NCBI GenBank assembly: GCA_965199165.1
Contig: OZ240681.1
Location: 2,542,001-2,606,000 of the forward strand
DNA: 64,000 nucleotides
Source: LMUY01 sp965199165
GTDB lineage: Bacteria > Pseudomonadota > Alphaproteobacteria > Acetobacterales > Acetobacteraceae
Direction of reading: 5' to 3'
A model generated the notes under the pieces. That model did not search any database and was not told the DNA's origin. It saw only the letters and a program-made list of their open reading frames with translations. Shown here in pieces: positions 40,613 through 49,411 of this stretch. The stretch's first letter is position 1; every line of letters starts with the position of its first letter. Made by a program: the position numbers and the translations under genes.

Positions 40613-42136
40613 ATGGCCATCATCCAGGCAGGCTCGATCAACCCGGCGGCCACCCTGGTCGCTGGCGTCTACGTCGTCGTCGTCCCCCCGCCCGTCACCC
40701 TCCAGGGCGCGCCCACCGACGTCCTCGGCATCGTCGGCGTCGCGTCCTGGGGACCGGCCAACCTCCCCGTCGCCCTGGGCGACCCGGCGGGCGCGCAGGC
40801 GTCCTTCGGACTGCCCGTCGTCCGCAAGCACGACCTGTCCACCGCCGTCACGGCCGCCTCCCTCCAGGGGGCCTCGTCCTTCCGGTGCGTGCGCGTCACG
40901 GACGGCACGGACGTCGCCGCGACGGCAACCGTCACGGGGGCCGACCTGGCCGCCGCCCCGGGCTTCTGGACGGCCGTCGCCGCGGCGGTGAACCTGGGCT
41001 CCGGCGTTCCCCGCGGGGCCAGCGCCTACGTCCGGTTCGCCGCGGCCACCGGCACCTTCACCGCGCTCTACACGGGCATCGTCGGCAACACCGTCACCGC
41101 GACCGTCTCCCAGGGCAGCAAGGTCAGCACCTTCCGGCTCACCGTGCAGGTCCCGGGATTCAACGCCGAGGTGTTCGACAACCTGGCGGGCGGGACGCCG
41201 CTGGCCGCGTCGCACGCGCTGGCGGGCGGCACCGACGGCGACACGGGCGTGACCGCGCTGTCCATGCTCGGGTCCGACGCATCCCCCAGGACGGGCATGT
41301 ATGCCCTGCGCGGGAACGGGTGCGCCGCGGCCGTCCTGATGGACTGCGACAGCCCGGCCGCCTGGTCGGCCCAGATCCCGTTCGGCCAGTCCGAGGGGGT
41401 CGCCATGTACGTGGCGGGCCCCCAGGGCGAGACCATCGCGTCGGCCGCCTCGGACAAGGCGGGCGCCGGCGTGGACGACTACAGCATGTCCGTCTACCTG
41501 GGTGACTGGCTCTACTGGAACGACGAGGCGAACGACGTCGTGCGCCTGGTGTCCCCCGCGGTGTTTGCCGCTGCCAAGCGCGTCGCCCTGGCGCCGAACT
41601 ACTCCACGCTGAACGCGGCGCTCTACGGCGTGCTCGGCTCGCAGCACGCGGGCCAGGTCGGCTCCGGCGCGCTGGTGCCCTACTCGGCCGGTGAGATCGA
41701 GGCCCTGGTGCTCGCGGGCATCTGCGTCGTCGGCAACCCGTCCCCCGGCGGCGCCTACTGGTCCGACCTCGTGGGCCACAACTCGTCCTCGGGCGCCGAG
41801 CGGCAGTCCGACACCTACACGGCGATGACCAACTTCTTCGCCAAGAGCTTCAACTCGGGGATGGGCGTCTACGTCGGCAAGCCGAACAGCCTGTCCAAGC
41901 TGCGCCAGGTCGAGGCGACCCTGTCGGCCCTGTGCGCCGCGGCCGAGTCCGTGGACCTCATCGGCGACGACACCGCCGACAAGCCGTACTCGGTCACCTG
42001 TGACGAGAGCAACAACCCGCAGGCCCGCCGCGGCCTCGGGTACACGCAGGCCGACATCCGGATCACCTACCAGGGCGTGACCGAGAAGCTGCTGCTCAAC
42101 CTCCAGGGCGGCTCCACGGTCACCGTCGGCCCCTGA
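40613..42136 (+). CDS. Contractile tail sheath protein
   Basis: The 507-residue protein resembles P2 FI / Mu L sheath proteins: an N-terminal VYVVVVPPPVTLQGAPTDVL strand followed by GIVGVASWGPANLP, and a C-terminal domain ending in strands that interlock in the sheath (YQGVTEKLLLNLQGG). It surrounds the tube and contracts during injection. An AAGGAC ribosome site precedes it, and it is the first intact gene right of the IS. Confidence 0.92.
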   Translation: MAIIQAGSINPAATLVAGVYVVVVPPPVTLQGAPTDVLGIVGVASWGPANLPVALGDPAGAQASFGLPVVRKHDLSTAVTAASLQGASSFRCVRVTDGTDVAATATVTGADLAAAPGFWTAVAAAVNLGSGVPRGASAYVRFAAATGTFTALYTGIVGNTVTATVSQGSKVSTFRLTVQVPGFNAEVFDNLAGGTPLAASHALAGGTDGDTGVTALSMLGSDASPRTGMYALRGNGCAAAVLMDCDSPAAWSAQIPFGQSEGVAMYVAGPQGETIASAASDKAGAGVDDYSMSVYLGDWLYWNDEANDVVRLVSPAVFAAAKRVALAPNYSTLNAALYGVLGSQHAGQVGSGALVPYSAGEIEALVLAGICVVGNPSPGGAYWSDLVGHNSSSGAERQSDTYTAMTNFFAKSFNSGMGVYVGKPNSLSKLRQVEATLSALCAAAESVDLIGDDTADKPYSVTCDESNNPQARRGLGYTQADIRITYQGVTEKLLLNLQGGSTVTVGP

Positions 42137-42198
42137 TCCCCCGCCGTCCACCCAACCGGGCCGCCTCCGGGCGGTCCCCAGCCACGAGGGCCCCCATC

Positions 42199-42636
42199 AT
42201 GTCGGGTACCATCACCAACGGGATCAGCACCGGCAAGGACGTCGCCGCCGTGCTGGTCGGCCCGACGGGGGCCATCGACCTCCCGCCGCTGACCGGGTTC
42301 GACGACGAGCCCGTGTACGAGACGCTCAAGAGCAAGGTCCTGAACGGCCCCACGCGGCAGTTCTCCCTGCCGGACGGCCACAACGTCAGCCTCAAGTTCG
42401 ACAGGCAGGACGGCGCGGTCGATGCCTTCCAGTCCGCCATCGAGGCGGCCTACTGGGCGGCCAACGGATGGATCCCGCTGTTCACGCTCTACACCTACGT
42501 CACCGAGCGCGACGGCAGCACCAGCCGGTTCGAGTACACCGAGCTCGACCTCGCGTACAAGCCCGGGTCGTGGAAGTCGGGCTCCCCGGTGGCCGCCGAG
42601 CTCAAGGGCTTCGCCCGCTACAAGAGGGCCCTGTAA
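42199..42636 (+). CDS. Tail tube protein
   Basis: A 145-residue protein directly after the sheath gene, as in P2 (FII) and Mu (M). It is strand-rich with one central helix (VDAFQSAIEAAYWAANG), matching the tube-protein fold. It should polymerise as the rigid inner tube. Confidence 0.85.
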   Translation: MSGTITNGISTGKDVAAVLVGPTGAIDLPPLTGFDDEPVYETLKSKVLNGPTRQFSLPDGHNVSLKFDRQDGAVDAFQSAIEAAYWAANGWIPLFTLYTYVTERDGSTSRFEYTELDLAYKPGSWKSGSPVAAELKGFARYKRAL

Positions 42637-42639
42637 GCC

Positions 42640-43041
42640 ATGTCCGAGACCGTCCAGACCCCCTCGCAGTCCATCGTCGCGCAGTCGCCGACGAGCGTCG
42701 TCCACACCATCACCGACAGCCGCGGGCGCCGCATCGCCTGGAAGCTGCCGACCTTCCTGGAACAGGTCCGCCTGCTCCGGGCGATCGGCCCCGACCAGAG
42801 CACCAACCAGCCCTACGTGGAGATCGTGACGGTCGCGTGCTCCGTCCTGTCCATCGACGGCGTGCCCGAGAAGCGGCCGACCAACGAGGCGCAGATCGAC
42901 GCCATCCTGGGCAGCCTGGGAGACGAGGGCATCGCCGCCATCTCGGGATACATGCGCCGCGCGAAGGCCGAGGCCAGCGCCGCCGCCGACGCCGCCACCG
43001 GGGGGACCGCCCCCGACCCTTTGGGGGCATCCGCCGCCTAG
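42640..43041 (+). CDS. Tail assembly chaperone, short (unshifted) form
   Basis: A 133-residue protein in the position of P2 gpE / lambda gpG between tube and tape measure. It starts 3 bases after the tube stop. Its 3' end carries the slippery heptamer CCCTTTG, and the unshifted frame ends nine codons after the heptamer. Such chaperones coat the tape-measure protein during tube assembly. Confidence 0.85.
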   Translation: MSETVQTPSQSIVAQSPTSVVHTITDSRGRRIAWKLPTFLEQVRLLRAIGPDQSTNQPYVEIVTVACSVLSIDGVPEKRPTNEAQIDAILGSLGDEGIAAISGYMRRAKAEASAAADAATGGTAPDPLGASAA

Positions 43042-43211
43042 TCGAGGACGCCACCCTCTCCGAGGCGCTCTACCTCGTCAGGAACGGCGTGCCGTTCGAC
43101 GTCGCCTTCTCGGCGGAACCGGAACTGCGGGCGGCGATGTGCATCCGGATCGGGATGTTCGAGGGCAACGTGTTCGACTGGGAAGCCGGGAACTGGGCGC
43201 GGGGCGCCTGA
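42640..43211 (+). CDS. Tail assembly chaperone, -1 frameshifted long form
   Basis: A -1 slip at 43017-43023 would fuse 128 codons of the short form to a 62-codon downstream frame, giving about 190 residues. The extension (LVEDATLSEALYLV, then MFEGNVFDWEAGNW) has no good start of its own and is well formed. This is the arrangement of lambda G-GT and P2 E-E', in which the long form recruits the tape measure. Confidence 0.82.
43017..43023 (+). other. Programmed -1 ribosomal frameshift site
   Basis: The heptamer C CCT TTG fits the X XXY YYZ rule in the reading frame of the chaperone (GAC-CCT-TTG). Slipping back one base gives CCC-TTT-GGG and enters the long downstream frame. GGGGG follows at once and could add to pausing. 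Confidence 0.82.
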
Positions 43212-43234
43212 CCGGGAACGGACGGGAGGTCGCC

Positions 43235-43663
43235 ATGGCGTTGTCCATCCTGGAGGCGGTCGGCCGCCTGGCCGCCATGGCCGCCGCGCAGGAGGCGGCG
43301 CGGCACTCCGCCCTGGAACGGGCCGCCACCATCGTGGAGACCGAGGCGAAGGCGCTCATCGGCACCTACGACGCGGGCTGGCTCCAGCTGGCGGACGACA
43401 CGCAGGCCGCCCGCACGAAGGCGGGATACCCGGCCAACGAGCCTCTGCTGGTCGAGGGCGAGCTGCGCGCCAGCATCGGTCACGCCGTCGAGGGCCGGAA
43501 GGCGGTAGTCGGCAGCACGTCCGAGGTCGCCGTCTGGCAGGAGCAGGGAACCGACCACGTCCCGGCGCGGTCGTTCCTGGGAAGCGCGGCCCACCGCAAG
43601 GCGGAGGAGGTCGCCAGAGTCATGGGCCGCGAGATGGTCTCGAAGGTGTTCACCCGTCCGTAG
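43235..43663 (+). CDS. Tail-completion / HK97 gp10-like protein
   Basis: A 142-residue protein with the hallmark C-terminal pattern of HK97 gp10 / virion-morphogenesis proteins: VAVWQEQGTDHVPARSFLGS followed by a helix. A long N-terminal helix precedes it. In other phages such proteins sit at the head-tail joining site, so its place between chaperone and tape measure is unusual. A GGGAGG ribosome site precedes the ATG. Confidence 0.65.
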   Translation: MALSILEAVGRLAAMAAAQEAARHSALERAATIVETEAKALIGTYDAGWLQLADDTQAARTKAGYPANEPLLVEGELRASIGHAVEGRKAVVGSTSEVAVWQEQGTDHVPARSFLGSAAHRKAEEVARVMGREMVSKVFTRP

Positions 43664-43676
43664 GAGGGCCGCTGCG

Positions 43677-46028
43677 ATGATCGAGCTCTTCGAGATCGGC
43701 GTCAGCCTGACGATGCAGAACGGCGTGAGCGGCGTCCTCGGCGTCATCCAGCGCGACCTGCTCGGCATGAGGGGCCACCTCACCGACCTGGAAGGTGGCT
43801 TCGGCCGCCTGCGGGTGGCCGCCCTGGGCCTGACGGGTGTCCTGGCGGGCGGCGGCGTCCTAGGGGCGATGTGGAAGATCGGGGAGGCCGGGGCGAAGCA
43901 GGTCACCATCGAGGAGAGGCTGCTTACCGCCGGGATGAAGCGCGCCGAGATCGAGCAAATGACCGCCAAGGCGTGGGAGCTCGCGCAAACCAAGCGCGAC
44001 GAGTCCTCCACGAATTACCTGGAGATGATGGCCGAGATGAGGAACGCCCTGCCGGACACGGCGGAGGTCCTCAAGCTCGCCCCGCTCTCGGCGGACTTCC
44101 TGACCGATATCCGCATGGGCCACCCCGGGGCGGACACGCACGGGATGCTGCAGGACGCCATCAAGACCCTGTCCATGCGCGGGCGCCTCTACCATCCGGG
44201 CACGCGCGACCTCGACGAGGAGGGCATCCGCAACGAGCTGGACTGGATGGGCCGGGCCACGCGGTTCACCAACGGCCAGCAAAATCCCGCGTCCTTTCGC
44301 CAGATGGCCTCGCAGGCGGGTCCCGCCGCACGGGGCATGTCGGCCGAGGCGTTCTATGGTTTCGGGGCGGAGGTCGCCAACACGTTGGGCGCGTCCAAGG
44401 CGGGCACCGCGCTGTCGTCCCTGTTCCAGCAGTTCCAGGGCGGCACGATGCCGAAGTGGGTCGCGCAGAACCTGCTCGACGCCGACATCCTGAAGAAGGG
44501 CACGGTGACCTTCGCCAAGGGCGGCCACGCGAACTTCGACCCCAACAAGGCGCTCGACGACGCCAAGGGGATGACCGAGAACCCGTTCCAGTGGCTCAGC
44601 AAGGAGATCCACTCCTACGCGGCGGGGCACCACCTGTCGGAGCAGCAGGCCGCCTACAAGATCCTCGGCCGTGCCACCACGCAGCGTCTCGGCTCCGACG
44701 TCCAGGCCAACCTGGGCGAACTGCAGAACGCCTACGAGAAGCAGCGGCAGGCGATGGGGATCGAGGCGACCGCCGCCGAGGCCCGCAAGAACGACCCCGC
44801 GAACCTCAAGGCGCAGTTCCACTCCGCGATCGAGGACATGGAGGTCGCCGTCGGCAAGTCCCTGTGGGATCCGGCGCATGACGCGACGAAGTCGGACGGA
44901 CGCCGGGACCGGGACTCCTACGGAGACCCCGAGACCGTCCACGTCGCGGCGGGCGTCTTCAACGAGGCCCTGCACACGGTGGTGGGCGGCATCCGCGACG
45001 CCATCGCCTGGGTGAAGGCGCCCGACAACCAGGCGGCGATCGCCACCATCCTCAAGGTCACCGCCGCGGTCTCGGCCTTCCTCGTGGTGGCCGGCGGACT
45101 GACCGTGGTGTCGATGGCGTTCACCGCGCTGGCGCCCGTGCTGGCACCGCTGGCCATCGGCGCGGGGCTGGCCTACGCGGCGTTCAGGATGCTCGGCACC
45201 GCCGGGTTGGAGGAGATCGGCCAGTGCCTCCGCGACCTGGGCAGCCGGGTGCGCGCGACCGCGGTCGGCCTGCGTCCGTACGCGGTCGCGTTCGGGTCGG
45301 CGCTGATGGGAATCGTGGGCTGGGTCCGCGACGTCGCGATCCGGGTCCGCCCCTTCGTGGAGCAGGTCGGGGGCGGCCTGCTCGGGCTGTCGACGCACGT
45401 CCAGGCGTTCTGGGAACGCATGCGCCCGGTGTTCGCGGGCATGGGCGAGAGCGTGTCCTCGATCCTGTCGCACTTCGGTGGCGGAGAGGGCGGGATGCTG
45501 GAGAAGGTCCTGGGCGCCCTCGGACCGGCCGTCGTGAAGGTCGCCGGGTTCCTGCTCGACCTGTCGCTCTCCATCGCCGAGTTCGCGGCCAAGGGGCTGG
45601 CCGCGGCCCTCAGGGGTGGCGAGATCCTGGCGAACCTGACGGCCTCCATCGTGAACTTCGTCTCGTCCATCGCCGACCTACCGGGAAAGATCACCGGGCT
45701 GATCGGCGGCCTGGCGTCCGGCGTGGGCAACGCTGCGAGAGGAGCCATCGACGGCGCCAGGAACGCCCTGGGCTTCGGTGGCGCGTCCGCATCCCCCGGC
45801 GGGGCGTCCCACCTGGCGCCGCCGCCCGACGCGGCACGCGTAGGCAGCGTCTTCGTGCCGCCGCCTGGCGTGGCTCCCGTGTCGTTCACCAGCAACCTGG
45901 TCGTGGACGGCCGCCAGATGGCCAGCGTGGTCAACCGGGCCAACGCCCGCACGGCCGCGCTGCCGGACACGGGCGGCACCGGCTACGACCACCGCGTCTC
46001 GATGCCGTCCTCGGCGGGGAACACCTGA
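43677..46028 (+). CDS. Tail tape-measure protein
   Basis: The 783-residue protein sets tail length and occupies the tube lumen. It is helix-rich, with a hydrophobic segment near residues 48-66 (LTGVLAGGGVLGAMWK) and a longer hydrophobic region at about 460-505, typical of tape measures that enter the host membrane. It lies directly after the chaperone and gp10-like genes. Its length is moderate and would predict a tail of roughly 110-120 nm by the usual 0.15 nm per residue rule. Confidence 0.9.
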   Translation: MIELFEIGVSLTMQNGVSGVLGVIQRDLLGMRGHLTDLEGGFGRLRVAALGLTGVLAGGGVLGAMWKIGEAGAKQVTIEERLLTAGMKRAEIEQMTAKAWELAQTKRDESSTNYLEMMAEMRNALPDTAEVLKLAPLSADFLTDIRMGHPGADTHGMLQDAIKTLSMRGRLYHPGTRDLDEEGIRNELDWMGRATRFTNGQQNPASFRQMASQAGPAARGMSAEAFYGFGAEVANTLGASKAGTALSSLFQQFQGGTMPKWVAQNLLDADILKKGTVTFAKGGHANFDPNKALDDAKGMTENPFQWLSKEIHSYAAGHHLSEQQAAYKILGRATTQRLGSDVQANLGELQNAYEKQRQAMGIEATAAEARKNDPANLKAQFHSAIEDMEVAVGKSLWDPAHDATKSDGRRDRDSYGDPETVHVAAGVFNEALHTVVGGIRDAIAWVKAPDNQAAIATILKVTAAVSAFLVVAGGLTVVSMAFTALAPVLAPLAIGAGLAYAAFRMLGTAGLEEIGQCLRDLGSRVRATAVGLRPYAVAFGSALMGIVGWVRDVAIRVRPFVEQVGGGLLGLSTHVQAFWERMRPVFAGMGESVSSILSHFGGGEGGMLEKVLGALGPAVVKVAGFLLDLSLSIAEFAAKGLAAALRGGEILANLTASIVNFVSSIADLPGKITGLIGGLASGVGNAARGAIDGARNALGFGGASASPGGASHLAPPPDAARVGSVFVPPPGVAPVSFTSNLVVDGRQMASVVNRANARTAALPDTGGTGYDHRVSMPSSAGNT

Positions 46029-46029
46029 C

Positions 46030-46821
46030 ATGGCGCTCTCCGTCGCGTCCGCGCTCGGTGCCCTGGGAGCGGTCGAGGACCTCCTGGCCGGGGCGGCCGT
46101 CACCATCGGCGGCGTCGGGCTGACCTCCCTGGAGGTCCCGGCGTCGATGCCGTTCGGAGGCGACCAGCGTATCCAGGTCCACGAGATGGTGGGCGGCGGC
46201 CGCACCGTGGACGTCATGGGTCCCACCGAGGCCGACGCCGAGTGGTCGGGGACCTTCACCGGGCCGGGCGCCGTGGCGCGCGCGCGGGCCATCGACGCCA
46301 TCAGGATCGCGGGCAACGAGGTCACGCTGACCTGGGGGGACTTCTCCCGCCAGGTCGTCGTGAGGTCGTTCCGGCCCGAATACCGGAACTCCGGCGCGGT
46401 CGTGCCCTACCGGATCGCCTGCGTCGTCGTGTCAAAGGGGGCGTCCTCCGCCTCGCCCGGGCTGCTGTCCAGGCTGGGCTCCGACCTCTCGTCGGCACTC
46501 GGGCTTTCCACGATCCTCCCGGCGGCGCAGTCGGCCATCGCGACGGCGCAGGCCGCCCTGCCGCTCGGTGCCGTGCTGACCGGCGGCTCGAAGGCGTTCG
46601 TCGCCCTGTCCGGGGCCGTGGGCACCGCGGGAACGGCCGTTGGGGCGGCATCCTCGCTCGCCGGGACGCAGCTGGCGTCCGTCGCGGCAGCGGCCCCCTC
46701 GGGAACCACGTTCGGCGGAGCGGCGGGCCTGAACCTGGCGTCGGCCGCGCAGGACATCTCCGCCGCGGCGTCGCAGGCGGGCGCCTTCGTCGGCCGCGCG
46801 CTGCGGAACCTGGGAGGCTGA
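46030..46821 (+). CDS. P2 gpU-like / baseplate hub assembly protein
   Basis: A 263-residue protein two bases after the tape measure. Residues about 20-135 form a strand-rich domain with GGGRTVDVMGPTEADAEWSG and ITLTWGDFSRQVVVRSF-like features that resemble tail hub proteins. The rest is Ala/Gly-rich. The order tape measure - this gene - X - D matches P2 T-U-X-D, so a U-like role in tail completion is likely. Confidence 0.65.
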   Translation: MALSVASALGALGAVEDLLAGAAVTIGGVGLTSLEVPASMPFGGDQRIQVHEMVGGGRTVDVMGPTEADAEWSGTFTGPGAVARARAIDAIRIAGNEVTLTWGDFSRQVVVRSFRPEYRNSGAVVPYRIACVVVSKGASSASPGLLSRLGSDLSSALGLSTILPAAQSAIATAQAALPLGAVLTGGSKAFVALSGAVGTAGTAVGAASSLAGTQLASVAAAAPSGTTFGGAAGLNLASAAQDISAAASQAGAFVGRALRNLGG

Positions 46822-46822
46822 C

Positions 46823-47020
46823 ATGGCCTACCAGATATCCGTCTCCGCCGCCGACGTCAGCCTGTTCAACGTCGCCGCCCGCGTTTGGGGGGACGCCACC
46901 GCGTGGCTCGCGCTGGCGGACGCCAACGGCATCCAGGACCCGTTCCTGTCCGGGGGTCCGGTCACCATCACCGTGCCGGACTGGGACCCGTCCTTCTCGG
47001 GCGGCGTGCCGCTGGACTGA
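46823..47020 (+). CDS. Tail protein X (LysM-like)
   Basis: A 65-residue protein with the small LysM-like fold of P2 gpX (SLFNVAARVWGDATAWLALA, then ITVPDWDPSF). It begins one base after the preceding stop and probably bridges hub and tube. The next gene on this strand is D-like, after an opposite-strand insertion. Confidence 0.85.
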   Translation: MAYQISVSAADVSLFNVAARVWGDATAWLALADANGIQDPFLSGGPVTITVPDWDPSFSGGVPLD

Positions 47021-47023
47021 CGG

Positions 47024-47626
47024 TCAGCCCTCGACGTCGAACACGTTCCCGACCTCGTCCACCAGGGCGATGCAGATGCCCGCCAGCCTCGCACGGGGTG
47101 CGGTGCGCTTCGCGAGCTTCTCGGTGACCGCCGTCCTCGGCACGACGGCGACCTGCCGTCCACCCGGTGTGATCTCCTTCGCCATCAGCTGTCCGATCGT
47201 CTCGCGGAAGCCCTGCGAGAGCTTCGACGTCTGTCCGCTGTGCCGGGTGTTCACCGCGCCGCCCTTGCACTCGGCGATGACCGTTCCCGCCGTCCCGTGC
47301 GCCACGACGTCTCCGAGGCCCGGGGCAGGGTGCAGGACGACCACCTGCCCGGCCTCCGACCTGTACTCGCCCCCGTAGGCCGTCTTCCCGGTTGCCTTCA
47401 CCAGGCGGAAGCCCTGGGCCTCCAGCCAGGCGCGCATGTCGAACCGCTTGCCGTGCTCGCCATCGGGATGGAGTTCCACCCTGTCCACGCCCGGCTCCGT
47501 CCGAAGCAGGTGCATCCCGTATGCGAGGATCACCGCACCTTCCGAGAGCCTGCGTTCTACGGTGCCGTCCAGGCCCTTGGTCCGCTTCTCGGTTGGCACA
47601 CGCTCGGTGATCAGGCCCTCGAACAC
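47024..47626 (-). CDS. PD-(D/E)XK-type nuclease-like cargo protein inside the tail module
   Basis: A 200-residue protein encoded against the tail operon. It has a GLGDVV ... VIAECKGG arrangement (near residues 120-140), consistent with a PD-(D/E)XK nuclease core, followed by a QTSKLSQGFRETIGQL helix. The start is GTG at 47626 with AAGGGG upstream. It is inserted between X and D, which are normally adjacent, and so looks like a moron (defence or exclusion factor). A toxin role for the tail is possible but unsupported. Confidence 0.65.
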   Translation of the reverse strand: MFEGLITERVPTEKRTKGLDGTVERRLSEGAVILAYGMHLLRTEPGVDRVELHPDGEHGKRFDMRAWLEAQGFRLVKATGKTAYGGEYRSEAGQVVVLHPAPGLGDVVAHGTAGTVIAECKGGAVNTRHSGQTSKLSQGFRETIGQLMAKEITPGGRQVAVVPRTAVTEKLAKRTAPRARLAGICIALVDEVGNVFDVEG

Positions 47627-47656
47627 GTCGGCGTCCCCTTGCGATGGAGCGTCACC

Positions 47657-48763
47657 ATGGCCGACCTCACGTGGCCGGTCACTCCCGGCACCCGCCAGGT
47701 CCGCTGGCGCATCCTGCTCAACGGCACGCCCCTGGCGGGATGCGAGACGGTGGATGTCCACTCCACCAACCACCGCAAGGCTTCCACGATCCACGCGACC
47801 TTCGCCCTCAAGGCGGACCCGTCCGCCCTGGCGACGTGGGCGGACGCCGACCCCCCGGTGGGCCTGGAGGTCCAGGCGTCCATCCGGGCGACGGGCGGCC
47901 AGGTCGCCTGGACGTCCGTCTTCGTGGGCGACGCGAGCGAGATCAGCATCGACCCCGTCCGGGGCACCGTGGACGTCGGGGGCCGGGACCTGGCGGGCCG
48001 CCTCATCGACGCGAAGACCAGGGAGACCTTCCGGAACCAGAAGGGCTCCGAGATCGCCGCCACCGTGGCCGCCCGCTTCGGGCTCTCCGCCGACGTGGAC
48101 GCCACCGACACCCCGGCGGGCGCCTACTACCAGCTGGAGCACGACAAGCTCACCCAGGACTCCCTGTCGAAGAGCACGACCTACTGGGACCTGCTCTGCT
48201 TCCTGGCGCGCTACGACGACCGCGACCTGTGGGTCGAGGGCCGCACGCTGCACTACAAGGTGGCCGTCGACCTGGCATCCGCGCAGGCGGTGCCGCTGGC
48301 CTGGACACCCCCCGCCGCGGGGACCGGCTACGCCGTCGCCCCCCTGGTGGACATCCACCTGAAGCGTTCCCTGACCCTCGCCAAGGGGATCAAGGTCGTC
48401 GTGAAGACCTGGGGCGCGAAGGCCAAGAAGGCGACGGCCGTCACGTTCCCGGGCTCGTCCTCCAAGGACGCGCAGGAGTACGTCTTCGTCAGGCCGAACA
48501 TGTCGCCCAAGGACGCGCTGACGTTCGCGCAGGCCATGTACGCCGACATCATCCGCCACGAGCGGGAGGTGACCGTCGAGCTTCCGGGATCCCTGTCGCT
48601 GACGCCGCGCTCGGTGATCGAGGTCTCCGGCCTGCCGGGGACGACCTACAACACCCGGTATGCCGTGGACGAGATGACCCACAGCTTCATGCCCGGCAAC
48701 GCCGTCAGGACGACCATCAGCCTGAAGAACCACTCGGTCCAGTCCGGCGCCGAGGTGTCCTGA
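47657..48763 (+). CDS. Baseplate hub protein (P2 gpD / Mu gpP-like)
   Basis: A 368-residue protein of the gpD / gp27-like hub family: N-terminal split-barrel (VRWRILLNGTPLAGCETVDV), then YYQLEHDKLTQDSLSK and WDLLCFLARYDDRDLWVEG, which are typical of the family. It forms the trimeric hub on which the spike sits. The ATG at 47657 follows GGAG. The opposite-strand nuclease gene ends its start region 30 bases away, so the two share a divergent control region. Confidence 0.85.
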   Translation: MADLTWPVTPGTRQVRWRILLNGTPLAGCETVDVHSTNHRKASTIHATFALKADPSALATWADADPPVGLEVQASIRATGGQVAWTSVFVGDASEISIDPVRGTVDVGGRDLAGRLIDAKTRETFRNQKGSEIAATVAARFGLSADVDATDTPAGAYYQLEHDKLTQDSLSKSTTYWDLLCFLARYDDRDLWVEGRTLHYKVAVDLASAQAVPLAWTPPAAGTGYAVAPLVDIHLKRSLTLAKGIKVVVKTWGAKAKKATAVTFPGSSSKDAQEYVFVRPNMSPKDALTFAQAMYADIIRHEREVTVELPGSLSLTPRSVIEVSGLPGTTYNTRYAVDEMTHSFMPGNAVRTTISLKNHSVQSGAEVS

Positions 48764-48819
48764 CCGCACGCGGCACGGGCGTCCCGAGCCCGGACGTGCT
48801 ATAGAGGGAGACGCTGGCG

Positions 48820-49404
48820 ATGGACGCCTTCCGCAACGCCATCCGGCGCGACACGGCCGCCATGGTCGGCTCCGTCGCCCAGCCGCGCTTCGCGACCGTG
48901 GAGTCGGTCGACGCCTCGACACATTCCGTCCGCCTCACGCTCCAGCCGGAAGGCGTGCTGACTGGCTGGGTGCCAGACGCGTCGGCGTTCGCAACTGGCG
49001 GCGGCTACGGCATGGTGTTCCCCCTATCGGTCGGCGACCAGGTGAAGGTCGTCCACGCCAACGGCGACGCCGACAACCCGGTCATCGTCGGCCGCCTGTT
49101 CAGCACGGTGGACATGCCGCCGGTGTCGCAGGCCACGGGCAAGCCGGTGCAGTCCGGCGAGTTCGGCGTGTTCACTGACGGCGCGTGGCTGCACATGTCG
49201 GGCGGCGTCATCTACGCGCAGGCCACGAAGCTGGTCTTCACCGGGGACGTGGACGTAACGGGCAACATGACCATCACCGGGACCCTCACGGTCTCGGGGA
49301 TCATCAAGTCGCTGACGGACGTGCTCGCCATGGCCATCAGCCTGCTCAGGCACCTCCATGGCGGCGTGAAGAGCGGCGGCAACCTGACGTCCACGCCGCA
49401 GTAG
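48820..49404 (+). CDS. Baseplate spike protein (P2 gpV / Mu gp45-like)
   Basis: The 194-residue protein has an N-terminal OB-fold (RFATVESVDASTHSVRLTLQ) and the repetitive beta-helix of a needle (MTITGTLTVSGIIKS). The C-terminus contains His178 and His180 in HLHGGV, the metal-binding apex motif of contractile-tail spikes. It punctures the target envelope. Confidence 0.88.
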   Translation: MDAFRNAIRRDTAAMVGSVAQPRFATVESVDASTHSVRLTLQPEGVLTGWVPDASAFATGGGYGMVFPLSVGDQVKVVHANGDADNPVIVGRLFSTVDMPPVSQATGKPVQSGEFGVFTDGAWLHMSGGVIYAQATKLVFTGDVDVTGNMTITGTLTVSGIIKSLTDVLAMAISLLRHLHGGVKSGGNLTSTPQ

Positions 49405-49411
49405 CGCCGGG

